Source: Devosia sp. 66-14
GTDB lineage: Bacteria > Pseudomonadota > Alphaproteobacteria > Rhizobiales > Devosiaceae
Direction: 5' to 3'
Assembly (NCBI GenBank): GCA_001899085.1
Contig: MKVB01000001.1
Span: 30,639 to 94,638 of the forward strand
Length of the DNA: 64,000 bases
A model generated the notes under the pieces. The model was not told the origin of the DNA. It ran no database searches and saw only the letters and a program-made list of their open reading frames with translations. Of this stretch, positions 1 to 10,752 are shown in pieces (within the stretch, counting starts at the first letter, position 1; each line of letters starts with the position of its first letter). The position numbers and the translations under genes are program-made.

Positions 1-40
1 GGCCGGTGAGTAGCAATGACCGCCGCAACAGGAGGCCGAC

Positions 41-688
41 ATGACCATCACGCTTTGGGGGCGCCTGAGTTCGGGCAATGTGCAGAAGGTGGTCTGGGCG
101 CTGGAAGAACTGGAACTGCCTTACGAGCACGTGCCGCTAGGCGGCAGCTTTGGCGGCAACCAGGCGCCGGAGTACCTGGCGCTGAATCCCAACGGGCTGG
201 TGCCGACACTGCGCGATGGCAACCTGACGGTGTGGGAGAGCCACGCCATCGTCCGCTATCTCAGCGCCGAGTATGGCAGCGGGCTGCTGTTCCCGATGGA
301 GGCACGGGACCGCGCGGTGGTGGACCAGTGGACGGACTGGACGGCCACGACGTTTCAGCCCGCCTGGATCGGGCTGTTCTGGCTGAAGGTGCGAACGCCT
401 GCGGCGCAACAGGATAGGGCAGCGATCGACAAGGCCCTTGCCGCCTCGGTCAGGTGCTTCCAGTTGCTGGATGCGCGGCTGGCCCAGGCGCCCTATCTGG
501 GCGGCAACGAGCTGAGCTATGCCGATATCGTTGCCGGGGCGTCGCTGTTTCGCTGGTCAACCATGCCGATCGAGCGGCCATCGCTGCCGCATGTCGAAGC
601 GTGGCACAGCAGGCTCAACGAGCGCGCGGCGTTCCGCAAGGCGATAAATGTCTCCTACGAGGATCTGGTCGGGCGGCTGGCGTTCTGA
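41..688 (+). CDS. Glutathione S-transferase family protein
   Basis: This 215-residue protein has the layout of a cytosolic glutathione S-transferase. An N-terminal thioredoxin-like domain (about residues 1-80) carries NPNGLVP at 49-55 (the cis-proline region) and WESHAIVRYL at 65-74, the glutathione gamma-glutamyl contact segment. An all-helical C-terminal domain follows. Members conjugate glutathione to electrophiles or act as glutathione-dependent reductases; the substrate cannot be read from sequence. An AGGAGG ribosome binding site at 30-35 supports the ATG. The next gene starts on its stop codon region, so the two may be co-transcribed. A second GST lies at the other end of the window. 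Confidence 0.9.
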   Translation: MTITLWGRLSSGNVQKVVWALEELELPYEHVPLGGSFGGNQAPEYLALNPNGLVPTLRDGNLTVWESHAIVRYLSAEYGSGLLFPMEARDRAVVDQWTDWTATTFQPAWIGLFWLKVRTPAAQQDRAAIDKALAASVRCFQLLDARLAQAPYLGGNELSYADIVAGASLFRWSTMPIERPSLPHVEAWHSRLNERAAFRKAINVSYEDLVGRLAF

Positions 689-711
689 TGCTCGGGCGGC
701 GACCAGGACAA

Positions 712-1203
712 ATGAAGTACCGTACTGCGGCCGTGTTCCTCGCTGCCCTCTGTCAGCCGGCCCTGGCGGCCGCCGGCAATGACTTGGCGTTTCCAAACCA
801 CGACTGGCATTTGACCGCGTCTGATCGCGGCACTGGCGGCTGCGACCTCGTGAAGGTGGGCGATCCGGATCGAGCGCTGATCGTGCACGCCGACGCCGAC
901 AAGCCGTTCGACGTCTCGGTGCTTTTCGGCCGCGATCGATTCGAGATCGGGCAGATGGTCGACGCCCGCATTGCCATCGATGGCGTGCGCGTCACCGGTT
1001 TGCCGCTCGTGCAAAGCCCCAGGGAACTGGCATTTCCAGTCATGCCTGAGCACGCTCTGGCGTTCCTCGCTGGTTTTGCGAGAGGCAAGCTGCTGGTGGT
1101 GCAGATAGATGAGGAGCTCTACAGCGTCGGGCTGGAAGCGTCGCTCGAGGCGCTGCACGCGCTCTGGCGGTGCAGCGAACATCGGCAGCAAACAGTGCCC
1201 TGA
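712..1203 (+). CDS. Small secreted protein of unknown function
   Basis: The product is about 163 aa. I chose the ATG at 712 because an AGGA lies just upstream (704-707) and translation then begins with a clear Sec signal peptide (residues 1 to about 20, hydrophobic core AAVFLAALCQPALAAA). The mature part is mixed alpha/beta with two cysteines, GGCDLVKVGDPDRALIV near the start and WRCSE near the C-terminus, which could form a disulfide. An upstream ATG at 688, overlapping the GST stop, would hide the signal peptide. I do not recognise the family; a periplasmic location is inferred. Confidence 0.7.
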   Translation: MKYRTAAVFLAALCQPALAAAGNDLAFPNHDWHLTASDRGTGGCDLVKVGDPDRALIVHADADKPFDVSVLFGRDRFEIGQMVDARIAIDGVRVTGLPLVQSPRELAFPVMPEHALAFLAGFARGKLLVVQIDEELYSVGLEASLEALHALWRCSEHRQQTVP

Positions 1204-1243
1204 AAAAGGCTGAACGCCCGCTTCTATCAGGAAGCGAGCGTTC
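1203..1243 (-). terminator. Rho-independent terminator after the DUF1127 gene
   Basis: GAACGC (1212-1217) and GCTTC (1220-1224) pair with GAAGC (1231-1235) and GCGTTC (1238-1243) across a 6-nt loop and a 2-nt internal loop. Read on the minus strand, the hairpin is followed by AGCCTTTTT (1211 down to 1203). It fits the minus-strand gene at 1283-1432 and may also stop plus-strand readthrough. Confidence 0.6.
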
Positions 1244-1282
1244 TACGATACCGGCGTCAGGCACGAACCAGAGAGCGAACCG

Positions 1283-1432
1283 TTAGATGGTGCGCGCATG
1301 GTCGCGGGCGATGCGCTGGATGTCGGTGCGAGTGATGCCGAGATCGCTCAGCTGACGGGTGTCGAGAGCGTTGAGCTCACGGACGGTCTGCTGGTAGGCG
1401 GCCCACTTTTTCAGCGTAGTGCGAATACCCAT
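1283..1432 (-). CDS. DUF1127 family microprotein (49 aa)
   Basis: A 49-residue protein beginning MGIRTTLKKW and ending IARDHARTI, with the DUF1127 core ELNALDTRQLSDLGITRTDI. Small arginine-rich DUF1127 proteins abound in alphaproteobacteria; some are known from other species to affect RNA turnover or phosphate and growth control, but no specific role can be assigned here. An AAGGAG lies 7 bases before the ATG. It is monocistronic, with a hairpin terminator downstream and a second, divergent DUF1127-like gene upstream on the same strand. Confidence 0.88.
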   Translation of the reverse strand: MGIRTTLKKWAAYQQTVRELNALDTRQLSDLGITRTDIQRIARDHARTI

Positions 1433-1585
1433 TTGAAGTCTCCTTTCGTTTACGCACCAACAGATAGTGCGGTTCGCCCGCGACGAGCAGATGGAGATCC
1501 ATCAGAACCGTTATGCGTCCTGCGCATAGCATTAACTGCTCGCGTTCATTTGCGATTCAGACTGGTGGCAGGCCCCGGGCAAGAA

Positions 1586-1613
1586 AATGGCCGCCGGGCG
1601 CACGGCGGCCATT
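1586..1613 (-). terminator. Hairpin terminator between the two DUF1127-like genes
   Basis: A perfect 10-bp stem (AATGGCCGCC at 1586-1595, GGCGGCCATT at 1604-1613) with an 8-nt loop. On the minus strand it is followed by TTC and then CTTG, so it lies where transcription of the gene at 1641-1787 should stop. Confidence 0.55.
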
Positions 1614-1640
1614 CTCGCATGGTTAGCGGCGTATGAAGGG

Positions 1641-1787
1641 CTAGCGGTCGAACAGTCCGCGGGTCATCTTCTGGAAGTCGGGCCCCGCAATCCCCAGAGC
1701 ATCGCGGGTTGTGGGGACGTCCAGCTCCCGCAAGGTCTGCCTGATGTCGACCAGTCGCCGATGGCGCCAGACGGCACGAACAAACAT
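1641..1787 (-). CDS. Divergent DUF1127-like microprotein (48 aa)
   Basis: A 48-residue basic protein, MFVRAVWRHRRLVDIRQTL at the start and KMTRGLFDR at the end. Size, basic N-terminus and a central leucine/aspartate stretch (TLRELDVPTTRDALGIAG) suggest a diverged DUF1127 member, but the usual LxDIGLxRxDI box is only weakly kept. A strong AAGGAG stands 6 bases before the ATG, and a hairpin follows the stop, so it looks like an expressed gene rather than chance. Confidence 0.65.
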   Translation of the reverse strand: MFVRAVWRHRRLVDIRQTLRELDVPTTRDALGIAGPDFQKMTRGLFDR

Positions 1788-1970
1788 GGCGTTCTCCTTT
1801 TGCGGATCACCACGAGCCAAGCATGAGCCGATTTGCGCGAAGGCGCATGTGGTGAGTTCTCAGTGCCGACATGCGCCCGGCGCATGGCAATTTCACGCGA
1901 CTGTCACAGAATTCGCGCAAAAGCCCCGGCCGCCCCGCCGATGCCGCAGCTGCCTCGATGCGGGCCGGTT

Positions 1971-3026
1971 TCAGCCGATAGTGCGTTCGAGCAGCGACAG
2001 CCAGTTGCTGGTGCCCAGGCGTTCGAGCAGCGGGCGATCATAGCCGTGGCGTTCCAGCGCCTCGACCAGCACCGGCAGGTCGGCAGCCGACCCGATGGTC
2101 GACGGGATCATGGCGCCATCGAAATCCGAGCCGATCCCGACATGCGTGTCGCCGGCAACCTCGATCAAGTGGTCGAGGTGGCGGACCATCAGCTCGATCT
2201 CGGTATCGGGGTTCATCTGGCCGTCGGGACGGAGGAAGCCGGTGGCGAAATTCAGCCCGACCATGCCATTGCTGTCGCGGATGGCGCGCAACTGGTCGTC
2301 GGTGAGGTTGCGCGGCGTCGGGCAGAGGGCATGGGCGTTCGAGTGGGTCGCGACCAGAGGGGCGCTCGACAGCTCGGCTACATCCCAGAAGCCCCGTTCG
2401 TTGAGGTGCGACAGGTCGATCAGCACGCCCAGGCGATTGCAACTCGCCACCAGCCGTTTGCCGGCTTCGGTGAGGCCCGGGCCGATATCGGGCGAGCCGG
2501 GAAAGCGGAACGGCACGCCGTAGCCGAAGGTATTGTTGCGGCTCCATACCGGGCCCAGCGAGCGGAGGCCGGCGGCATAGAGCACTTCGAGGAAGTCGAG
2601 CTCGGGATCGATGCACTCGACGCCTTCGATATGGAGCACGGCCGCCATCGCTCCCCGCGCCATGGCACTGCGGATATCGGCCGCGCTGCGGCACACTGCA
2701 AAGCGGCCCTCGGAGGCCCGCTCGAGCTGGAACAGCAGTGAGATCATCCGCACCGCGCTGACCCGGGCCGCATCCATGGGCAGCGGCGGCGGCATCGGCA
2801 CCTCGCCGCCGGCGGCACGCAGCGCGCCGAAATCGATCTTTTCCGGCGACGGGCAGAACACCGCGAACAGGCCGCCGGCCAGGTGGCCAGCCCGCGCCTT
2901 GGGCAGATCGATATGCCCCTCGTCACCACCGGCAAGAAACCCGGCGACCGGATCGGCAGCAGTGGAATTCAACAGACGCAGCAGCGCGTCGTTATGGCCG
3001 TCGAAGATGGGGAGGGGCGTGGTCAA
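1971..3026 (-). CDS. M19 family membrane dipeptidase
   Basis: A 351-residue zinc dipeptidase of the renal dipeptidase (M19) family, which hydrolyses dipeptides, often with broad or D-amino-acid specificity. The first metal-binding motif FDGHND is at residues 8-13. Further family segments are LHIEGVE, SLGPVWSRNN, LIDLSHLNERGFWDV, ATHSNAHALCP with RNLTDDQLRAI, and GIGSDFDG. Length is normal. No ATG is in place: the open frame begins with TTG just before the conserved N-terminus, without a convincing ribosome binding site, so the exact start is uncertain. The decayed RNA-ligase gene lies just upstream on the same strand. Confidence 0.9.
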   Translation of the reverse strand: MTTPLPIFDGHNDALLRLLNSTAADPVAGFLAGGDEGHIDLPKARAGHLAGGLFAVFCPSPEKIDFGALRAAGGEVPMPPPLPMDAARVSAVRMISLLFQLERASEGRFAVCRSAADIRSAMARGAMAAVLHIEGVECIDPELDFLEVLYAAGLRSLGPVWSRNNTFGYGVPFRFPGSPDIGPGLTEAGKRLVASCNRLGVLIDLSHLNERGFWDVAELSSAPLVATHSNAHALCPTPRNLTDDQLRAIRDSNGMVGLNFATGFLRPDGQMNPDTEIELMVRHLDHLIEVAGDTHVGIGSDFDGAMIPSTIGSAADLPVLVEALERHGYDRPLLERLGTSNWLSLLERTIG

Positions 3027-3150
3027 GGTGATGGTCCGTGCGCGAGAGTCTAAGCGAGAGAAGAGCAGGGGACGAGGATCCTAACAAGAGCCCGCTACCT
3101 GTTCCGAGACCGTCGTCACTTCGCGAGACCGTTGGGGATCACCTCGGCCT

Positions 3151-3391
3151 TCATCCAGTGCGTTCCGTTCTGAATACTTGCCCATTCAGCCAGTCGCGTG
3201 ACGGGTGGTATCTGCTATCGGGGGCTGCGGGCGTGCGAGCCGCCCCGGTGAATGGTGGTGTTCTCGCCGTCCATCTTCTCGGTGACCACCAGATCGCCGG
3301 CCATCAGCCCGTCGAGCCCAAGCATGACCTTGTCATCGCTGGTGGCGCCGGGCGAAGTCGGCAGGTGGCAGGTGCGTCCGTACTTCTTCAT
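3151..3391 (-). pseudogene. RNA ligase family protein, frameshifted and truncated
   Basis: The minus strand from 3391 encodes MKKYGRTCHLPTSPGATSDD and then LVVTEKMDGENTTIHRGGSH, matching the N-terminus of bacterial RNA ligases. The nucleotidyl-transferase lysine motif KMDG is intact. The in-frame reading stops at 3215-3217 after 58 residues. Removing one C from the run of five (3220-3224) restores the expected continuation DSRYHPSRDWLNG, which fades before a stop at 3151. Real members are several hundred residues long, so the gene has a frameshift and has also lost most of its 3' part. It is inferred to be non-functional. Confidence 0.75.
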
Positions 3392-3479
3392 GATGCTGCC
3401 TACTGGAGTCTCATTGGAGCTGCGACGCCACCGGCCTCACTGGCGTTCGAAGTGGATTGGAAGAGGTCGGGGGCGATTG

Positions 3480-3734
3480 ATGGAAGAACGTAACCGCTGG
3501 ATCGAACTGATCAAAGGACTTCGCGAAAGGCACCTTTGCAGCCTTGATGAGGCGCACCGCCTGGCGTTGGCCGATCCTCATTGGCGGCGCTGGGTGGAGC
3601 GCCAAATCAACTCGGACCCACAATGCCGCAAGATGGCTCTCCGCCATATTCGGCATGATGGTCCTCGCGCGTTGCTCGAAGATCGCTCTGGCAGGTTGCT
3701 CGTCAGGTGGCCGGCGGCCGGCACGTCCGAATGA
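3480..3734 (+). CDS. Hypothetical protein (84 aa)
   Basis: An 84-residue soluble, charged protein without signal peptide or membrane segment (MEERNRWIELIKGLRERHLC at the start). It has a predicted helical N-terminal half with LDEAHRLALADPHWRRWVE and a basic C-terminal half rich in R, H and W. I do not recognise it. The ATG at 3480 is preceded only by a weak, distant AGAGG. It sits between the RNA-ligase remnant and the Hsp70 gene; composition looks coding, but support is limited. Confidence 0.45.
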   Translation: MEERNRWIELIKGLRERHLCSLDEAHRLALADPHWRRWVERQINSDPQCRKMALRHIRHDGPRALLEDRSGRLLVRWPAAGTSE

Positions 3735-3764
3735 GTTGGCCGCACATTTTGTCTTACCTGCGTG

Positions 3765-3793
3765 TTGACAGTATTTCCTGCCCACGTTGATTG
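3765..3793 (+). promoter_or_regulatory. Possible sigma-70 promoter for the Hsp70/J operon
   Basis: TTGACA at 3765-3770 is a perfect -35 hexamer. A 17-bp spacer leads to TGATTG (3788-3793), a weak -10. CCCAC...GTGGG around 3781-3797 forms a short inverted repeat over the -10. The next gene begins at 3840. No sigma-32-like heat-shock promoter was recognised. Confidence 0.45.
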
Positions 3794-3839
3794 TGGGGGC
3801 GTCATCTTTTCGTTCCTCCTAGTACTTTGAGAGTTCACT

Positions 3840-5546
3840 ATGTCCGGCATGCCCGTTGGTATCGACTTGGGGACGACATACTCACTTATCTCGGTGTTTG
3901 CCGAAGCAGGCACGTCCAAGCTGGTGCCGGGCGCTGACGGGACCTTTCTCACTCCTTCAGCGGTTGGACTTTCTGATACCGGCTCCCTGCTCGTTGGCGC
4001 AGCGGCCAAGGCCCGACAGCTTACCAATCCAGACAGGACACATGTCCTGTTCAAGCGGCACATGGGTACGGGAAAGGAGTTTCGGCTGGGCCGGAAGACG
4101 TACTCCGCCAGCGATCTGTCGGCGCTGGTGCTGCGCAAGCTCGCTGATGATTTCAGAGCTGCCTATCCCGACACGGCGATCGAGAGTCTCGTTGTTTCAG
4201 TTCCCGCGTACTTCTCCTCAGCGCAACGCGAGGCCACCATGCTCGCCGCGGAGCTTGCAGGCCTTCCGCGCCCCAGGCTGGTGAACGAACCCACCGCCGC
4301 AGCGCTGGCCTATGGCCTTCAGGATCGCGAGGGGGAGAGCACGTTCATCGTGCTCGACCTCGGCGGTGGCACGTTCGACGTCTCAATCATCGAAATGTTC
4401 GAAGGGGTGATGGAGGTCCGCGCGAGTTCAGGTGATGTCGTTCTTGGTGGTGAGGATTTCACTGACGTCATTGCGCGCGATATCTCGGAGAAGCTCTTGG
4501 TCGATCTGGATGGGGTCGGCGACGCCAAGCGGTCGATCATCGCGACCGCGGCCGAAGCGGTCAAGCGGAGGCTGTCCGAGGCTGCTACCGCCCAGGTGAC
4601 GGTGCCGCTTGGTAAGGGCAAAGACTATTCGCTGACGCGCGAGGCATTCGAGGCCCTCAGTGCCAAACTCCTGATCGCTCTGCGTCGGCCGATCGACCGG
4701 TGTCTCTACGACGCGGGAGTATCGGTCGACAGGATTGATCGGGTCGTGCTGGTCGGTGGAGCGACCCGCATGCCAATGATCCGCTCGCTCGCTGCCCGGG
4801 CGCTGCGCCGCCTTCCGGAGGCGGGGCTTCACCCCGACCTCGTCGTGGCCATCGGAGCGTCAGTGCAGGCTGCGCTGGTTCAGCGAAATGCCGCACTGAG
4901 CGACCTGACGATGACCGATGTCGCGCCGTTCTCGCTCGGGATCAATTCGGTCGTTCACATGCCCTCCGGCACCATCCAGAACGGCTTTACCCCAATCATC
5001 GAACGCAGCACGATCCTGCCTGCGTCGCGCTCGCAAAGGTTCTCAACCATAGCGGACCAGCAGGCAGAGATCGAATTCGGGGTCTTCCAGGGGGAGTCGC
5101 CGATGGCGTTCGAGAATGCACGCATCGGAGAGGGAAAGGTACGGGTCCCGCGCGCGCCGGCGGGACAAGAGGGCATTGATGTCCGATTCTCTTACGATAC
5201 CAGCGGTTTGCTTCATGTCGGCATCACTGTCGTCTCAACTGGGCAAAGGTCTGAGATTGTCATTGAAGGTGGCGCTCAGTCCCTCTCGCCGGAGGAGCGA
5301 AAGCGTCGCATCCGGGCACTTGAGGCGCTCATGGTCCATCCGCGCGATGAAAGCGTGAACGTGGCGACGCTTGAGAGGTTGAAGGGCTTGTACAGTATGC
5401 TGCTGGGACAGGAGCGCGAAAGCTCAGCGGAGCTGATCGCCCGCTTTGAGCAGGCGCTCGCCTCTCAGGATCCCCGCCGCATAGCGCAGGTACGCGACGA
5501 GGTGGAGCTAGCGGCATCACGGATGGAAGAGAACTATGTCCGCTAG
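3840..5546 (+). CDS. HscC-type Hsp70 chaperone
   Basis: A 568-residue Hsp70-family ATPase, shorter than DnaK (about 640) and close to E. coli HscC. The nucleotide domain shows GIDLGTTYSLISV at 7-19 (phosphate 1), LVNEPTAAALAYGL at 147-160, VLDLGGGTFDVSIIE at 171-185 (phosphate 2) and VVLVGGATRMPMIRSL near 302-317 (adenosine site). A substrate-binding domain follows (SLGINSVVHMPSGTIQNGF onward), with a shortened helical lid and no EEVD-like tail. The downstream J-like gene overlaps its 3' end by 11 bases, so the two should be made together, as a chaperone and dedicated co-chaperone. Clients are unknown. The housekeeping dnaK is presumably elsewhere. Confidence 0.9.
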   Translation: MSGMPVGIDLGTTYSLISVFAEAGTSKLVPGADGTFLTPSAVGLSDTGSLLVGAAAKARQLTNPDRTHVLFKRHMGTGKEFRLGRKTYSASDLSALVLRKLADDFRAAYPDTAIESLVVSVPAYFSSAQREATMLAAELAGLPRPRLVNEPTAAALAYGLQDREGESTFIVLDLGGGTFDVSIIEMFEGVMEVRASSGDVVLGGEDFTDVIARDISEKLLVDLDGVGDAKRSIIATAAEAVKRRLSEAATAQVTVPLGKGKDYSLTREAFEALSAKLLIALRRPIDRCLYDAGVSVDRIDRVVLVGGATRMPMIRSLAARALRRLPEAGLHPDLVVAIGASVQAALVQRNAALSDLTMTDVAPFSLGINSVVHMPSGTIQNGFTPIIERSTILPASRSQRFSTIADQQAEIEFGVFQGESPMAFENARIGEGKVRVPRAPAGQEGIDVRFSYDTSGLLHVGITVVSTGQRSEIVIEGGAQSLSPEERKRRIRALEALMVHPRDESVNVATLERLKGLYSMLLGQERESSAELIARFEQALASQDPRRIAQVRDEVELAASRMEENYVR

Positions 5547-6267
5547 CCCATTCCCTTGGAATGTTCTTGGGCTGACCAGGAATGCGACGGAGAAAGAGGT
5601 TCGCCGCGCATACGCGACCAAGCTGAAGCTCCTGGATACGGCAAAGGATCCTGAGCAGTTCCAGGAGCTGCGCGGCGCCTACGAGCTGGCGCTGATGCTG
5701 GCGCAGGTCGCCGAAGCGGGGAATGTCGAGGGGGCCGATGACAAGGGTATCGAGCAGGACGCCTCAGTAAGCTCGGACGACGGAATAGACGATTTCGTAG
5801 AACATCAATCGCGCCCGGCACTCGCCCCGCCCAAGCAAACCACTGTGCCGTTCGAGACGATGCACACGCTGGTCGCGGAGCGAAACTATTCCGTCGGCGA
5901 ATGGCAACGGCTTCTCAACGACCCGCTGCTTGATGATCCCGGCGCAGGGGCGGCATTCGAGTCCGCTCTCGTCTCCGCCCTCAGCGAAAACGAACTGAAG
6001 GCTGAGTCCACGCTGTCGGCGGGTAAGGCGTGGCGAGACCTCATCGAGAGCCGGTACGCCTGGGTGGGAGATGGCATTCGCTACACGCGGAAGTTTCCAT
6101 TTCACTCGGATCTACGTCAGGTCCTCGTGGAGTTGGGACGGTCGAGCAGGCCACTCCCATACTCTCCGGTACGCGAAACCAACCAGTTCGCGGGGCTCGG
6201 GAAAGTGGTTCTGGTCTTGCTCTTGCTCGGCGCGCTTATCCAACTCCTGAACAAGATGGCAACCTAA
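5536..6267 (+). CDS. Membrane-anchored J-domain-like protein without an HPD motif
   Basis: A 243-residue protein. Residues 7-52 resemble a J domain: PWNVLGLTRNATEKEVRRAY is helix I-II-like, and DPEQFQELRGAYELAL is like helix III. The HPD tripeptide needed to stimulate Hsp70 ATPase is replaced by LDTAKD (about 33-38). The middle is acidic and low in complexity, and the C-terminus has one transmembrane helix (VVLVLLLLGALIQLL, about 224-238) with no further domain. E. coli DjlB and DjlC, partners of HscC, share the J plus C-terminal membrane anchor layout. The ATG lies inside the hscC 3' end (11-base overlap). Partnership with the upstream Hsp70 is inferred. Confidence 0.75.
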   Translation: MSASPFPWNVLGLTRNATEKEVRRAYATKLKLLDTAKDPEQFQELRGAYELALMLAQVAEAGNVEGADDKGIEQDASVSSDDGIDDFVEHQSRPALAPPKQTTVPFETMHTLVAERNYSVGEWQRLLNDPLLDDPGAGAAFESALVSALSENELKAESTLSAGKAWRDLIESRYAWVGDGIRYTRKFPFHSDLRQVLVELGRSSRPLPYSPVRETNQFAGLGKVVLVLLLLGALIQLLNKMAT

Positions 6268-6278
6268 CGACACGGCGG

Positions 6279-9167
<2,889 letters not shown>

Positions 9168-9522
9168 CAAAGACTTCCACTTGACGAGGGGCGAGCGACC
9201 ATAGAGCCGCTTTGTGCCAAATCGTGTCAGGGTTTCAAAAAAGAGGGGTCCGACCGCTCACTTGGGGATTGGGAGCCGGACTTGCAATCTAACCACGCCC
9301 GGTCGCTCCCTGTCACCACTGCTGCGGTCCGTACCCGATCAACTGATCGAGAACATAAGCGGAACGGATTGGATTCGAGTCAAGGGGGTGAACTGCGCGG
9401 CCGCCGCGGGGAGCGGCCGGCGTCTGTGCGGATACAGTCGATTTTTCCAGAACGACCACCCCAAGGTGCTTGTTTCGACAGACGTCATAGTAAAACGTGA
9501 GCTCGTGGTGGGGGTTGATCAA
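9168..9522. other. Divergent intergenic region between uvrA and secreted-protein gene
   Basis: About 355 bp without a supported gene. It contains the LexA box at 9351-9365. An open frame continues upstream of the start chosen for the plus-strand gene, and a 72-codon frame lies on the minus strand (9313-9531), but both cross the LexA box and lack ribosome binding sites, so I treat the region as regulatory. Confidence 0.5.
9351..9365 (-). promoter_or_regulatory. LexA (SOS) box upstream of uvrA
   Basis: GAAC-ATAAGCG-GAAC, which on the minus strand is GTTC-N7-GTTC, the alphaproteobacterial LexA operator. It stands about 185 bp upstream of the uvrA start. The box before ssb is nearly identical in its spacer (ATAAACG), which supports it being a true operator. 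Confidence 0.75.
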
Positions 9523-10581
9523 TTGAAGCATTCGAATGCGCGGCGACGGCTGCTGGCTGCCCTGGCGGCAATGGGCGTGGGTACGGTGACCGGCGTGCGC
9601 GCCCAGGAGGGGGCGACCGGTGGCGTCGAGGCGACGGCGCCGTGCGTCGAGGTGTCCTATCTCGGCAACCTGCAGAACGGGCTGTCGAACTATGCGGCGC
9701 GGGCCGACAGCGCCGACTTCGCGTTTCTCGCGCCGATGACGGCGCTGGGCGACGGCATGACCTTGTTCTCCGAAGGTCTCGGCGGTGCCGCCAGGCAGAG
9801 CTACGGCACCTTCAAAGGCCGGGCGTCGCGCCGCGAAGGCGGTGGGCTGAAGGTGGAAACCCTAGAGATCCAGGCGCCGTTCACGGCTTATGAACAGGAC
9901 GGGCAGTTCTACAATATCGTCGGGATGGCGCATGAGCAGAACGCTCCGGTCGGCTACGTGCTGATGTCCGGGGCGACGAGCATCGGAGAGATCGTGTTCG
10001 AGAAGGGCGTGTTTGACCCCAACTCTGCGATCGTCGGGCTGGATACGCCGACGGCGGCGCTGGTGTCCGAAGCGATGCTCGACGGGCCGGACTTCAAGGT
10101 GGCTCTGGCGGTGGGCGGCCAGTTCTACAGCGAGATCGCCCCCACGCCAGGCAGCTTCCGCAAGTTTTTCGACGATGTCCTGCTGCCGGCAATGGACACC
10201 GCCCGACGTCGGGACGCCGAAACGCCATGCGTCGCAGATGCCGGTCAGTACGACGACCTCAACTGCTTCCTCACCAGCGCCTGCTGCGCGGTGATCGGGC
10301 TGCGAGACAACTGCTGGGAGTTGGAAACCTTGCGCCGGTTCCGCGACGGCTGGCTCAGCCGGTCGGCGGAGGGCAGGGGGGATATCGCCAGATACTATCG
10401 CGAGGCGCCGGCCGTGGCCCGCCGTCTGGCCGGCTCGGAGGGCGGCCGCCGTGAACTGCTTGCTCTCTACTGGCGTTACATCGTGCCGTCGGCAGTGCTG
10501 ACGCGGATCGGCGCGAACCGTGCGGCGCACCTGCTGTACCGGCGGATGATGCTGAACCTTCTGGGGCCGGTTCAGGCCTGA
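9523..10581 (+). CDS. Secreted protein with C-terminal CFxTxAC cysteine box
   Basis: About 352 aa from a TTG start at 9523; no in-frame ATG precedes the signal peptide, and GTG at 9508 is an alternative. The N-terminus (KHSNARRRLLAALAAMGVGT, then VRAQ) looks like a signal peptide, possibly Tat-like because of the RRR. The central part is beta-rich and unrecognised. The last 110 residues carry a cysteine-rich segment (TPCVADAGQYDDLNCFLTSA, then CCAVIGLRDNCWELETLRRF) resembling the CFI-box C-terminal domain seen on assorted bacterial proteins. It lies between two SOS-box genes, but nothing shows it is LexA-controlled. Confidence 0.75.
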   Translation: MKHSNARRRLLAALAAMGVGTVTGVRAQEGATGGVEATAPCVEVSYLGNLQNGLSNYAARADSADFAFLAPMTALGDGMTLFSEGLGGAARQSYGTFKGRASRREGGGLKVETLEIQAPFTAYEQDGQFYNIVGMAHEQNAPVGYVLMSGATSIGEIVFEKGVFDPNSAIVGLDTPTAALVSEAMLDGPDFKVALAVGGQFYSEIAPTPGSFRKFFDDVLLPAMDTARRRDAETPCVADAGQYDDLNCFLTSACCAVIGLRDNCWELETLRRFRDGWLSRSAEGRGDIARYYREAPAVARRLAGSEGGRRELLALYWRYIVPSAVLTRIGANRAAHLLYRRMMLNLLGPVQA

Positions 10582-10599
10582 TGAGGCACACGAGGGCGC

Positions 10600-10636
10600 T
10601 TGACATTGCGACGCCGAAGTAGAACATAAACGGAAC
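10600..10636 (+). promoter_or_regulatory. ssb promoter with overlapping LexA box
   Basis: TTGACA (10600-10605), a 17-bp spacer and AACATA (10623-10628) form a good sigma-70-type promoter. The LexA box GAAC-ATAAACG-GAAC (10622-10636) covers the -10 hexamer, so bound LexA would block RNA polymerase. The ssb start codon is about 115 bases downstream. Confidence 0.78.
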
Positions 10637-10752
10637 AGACGAAACTGTGGGCGAGCCGCGATTGGCGCGCGCTTCGGCCCGGCGATAGCGGTAGGATACG
10701 CGCCGGAGTTTCTCCCGGGCGCGTATCCGGGAAAGTTGGAAAGGAAAGTGCC

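Noticed and set aside
9313..9531. A 72-codon minus-strand frame upstream of uvrA
   Set aside because: It reads fairly protein-like but crosses the LexA box, lacks a ribosome binding site and has no known match that I can recall.
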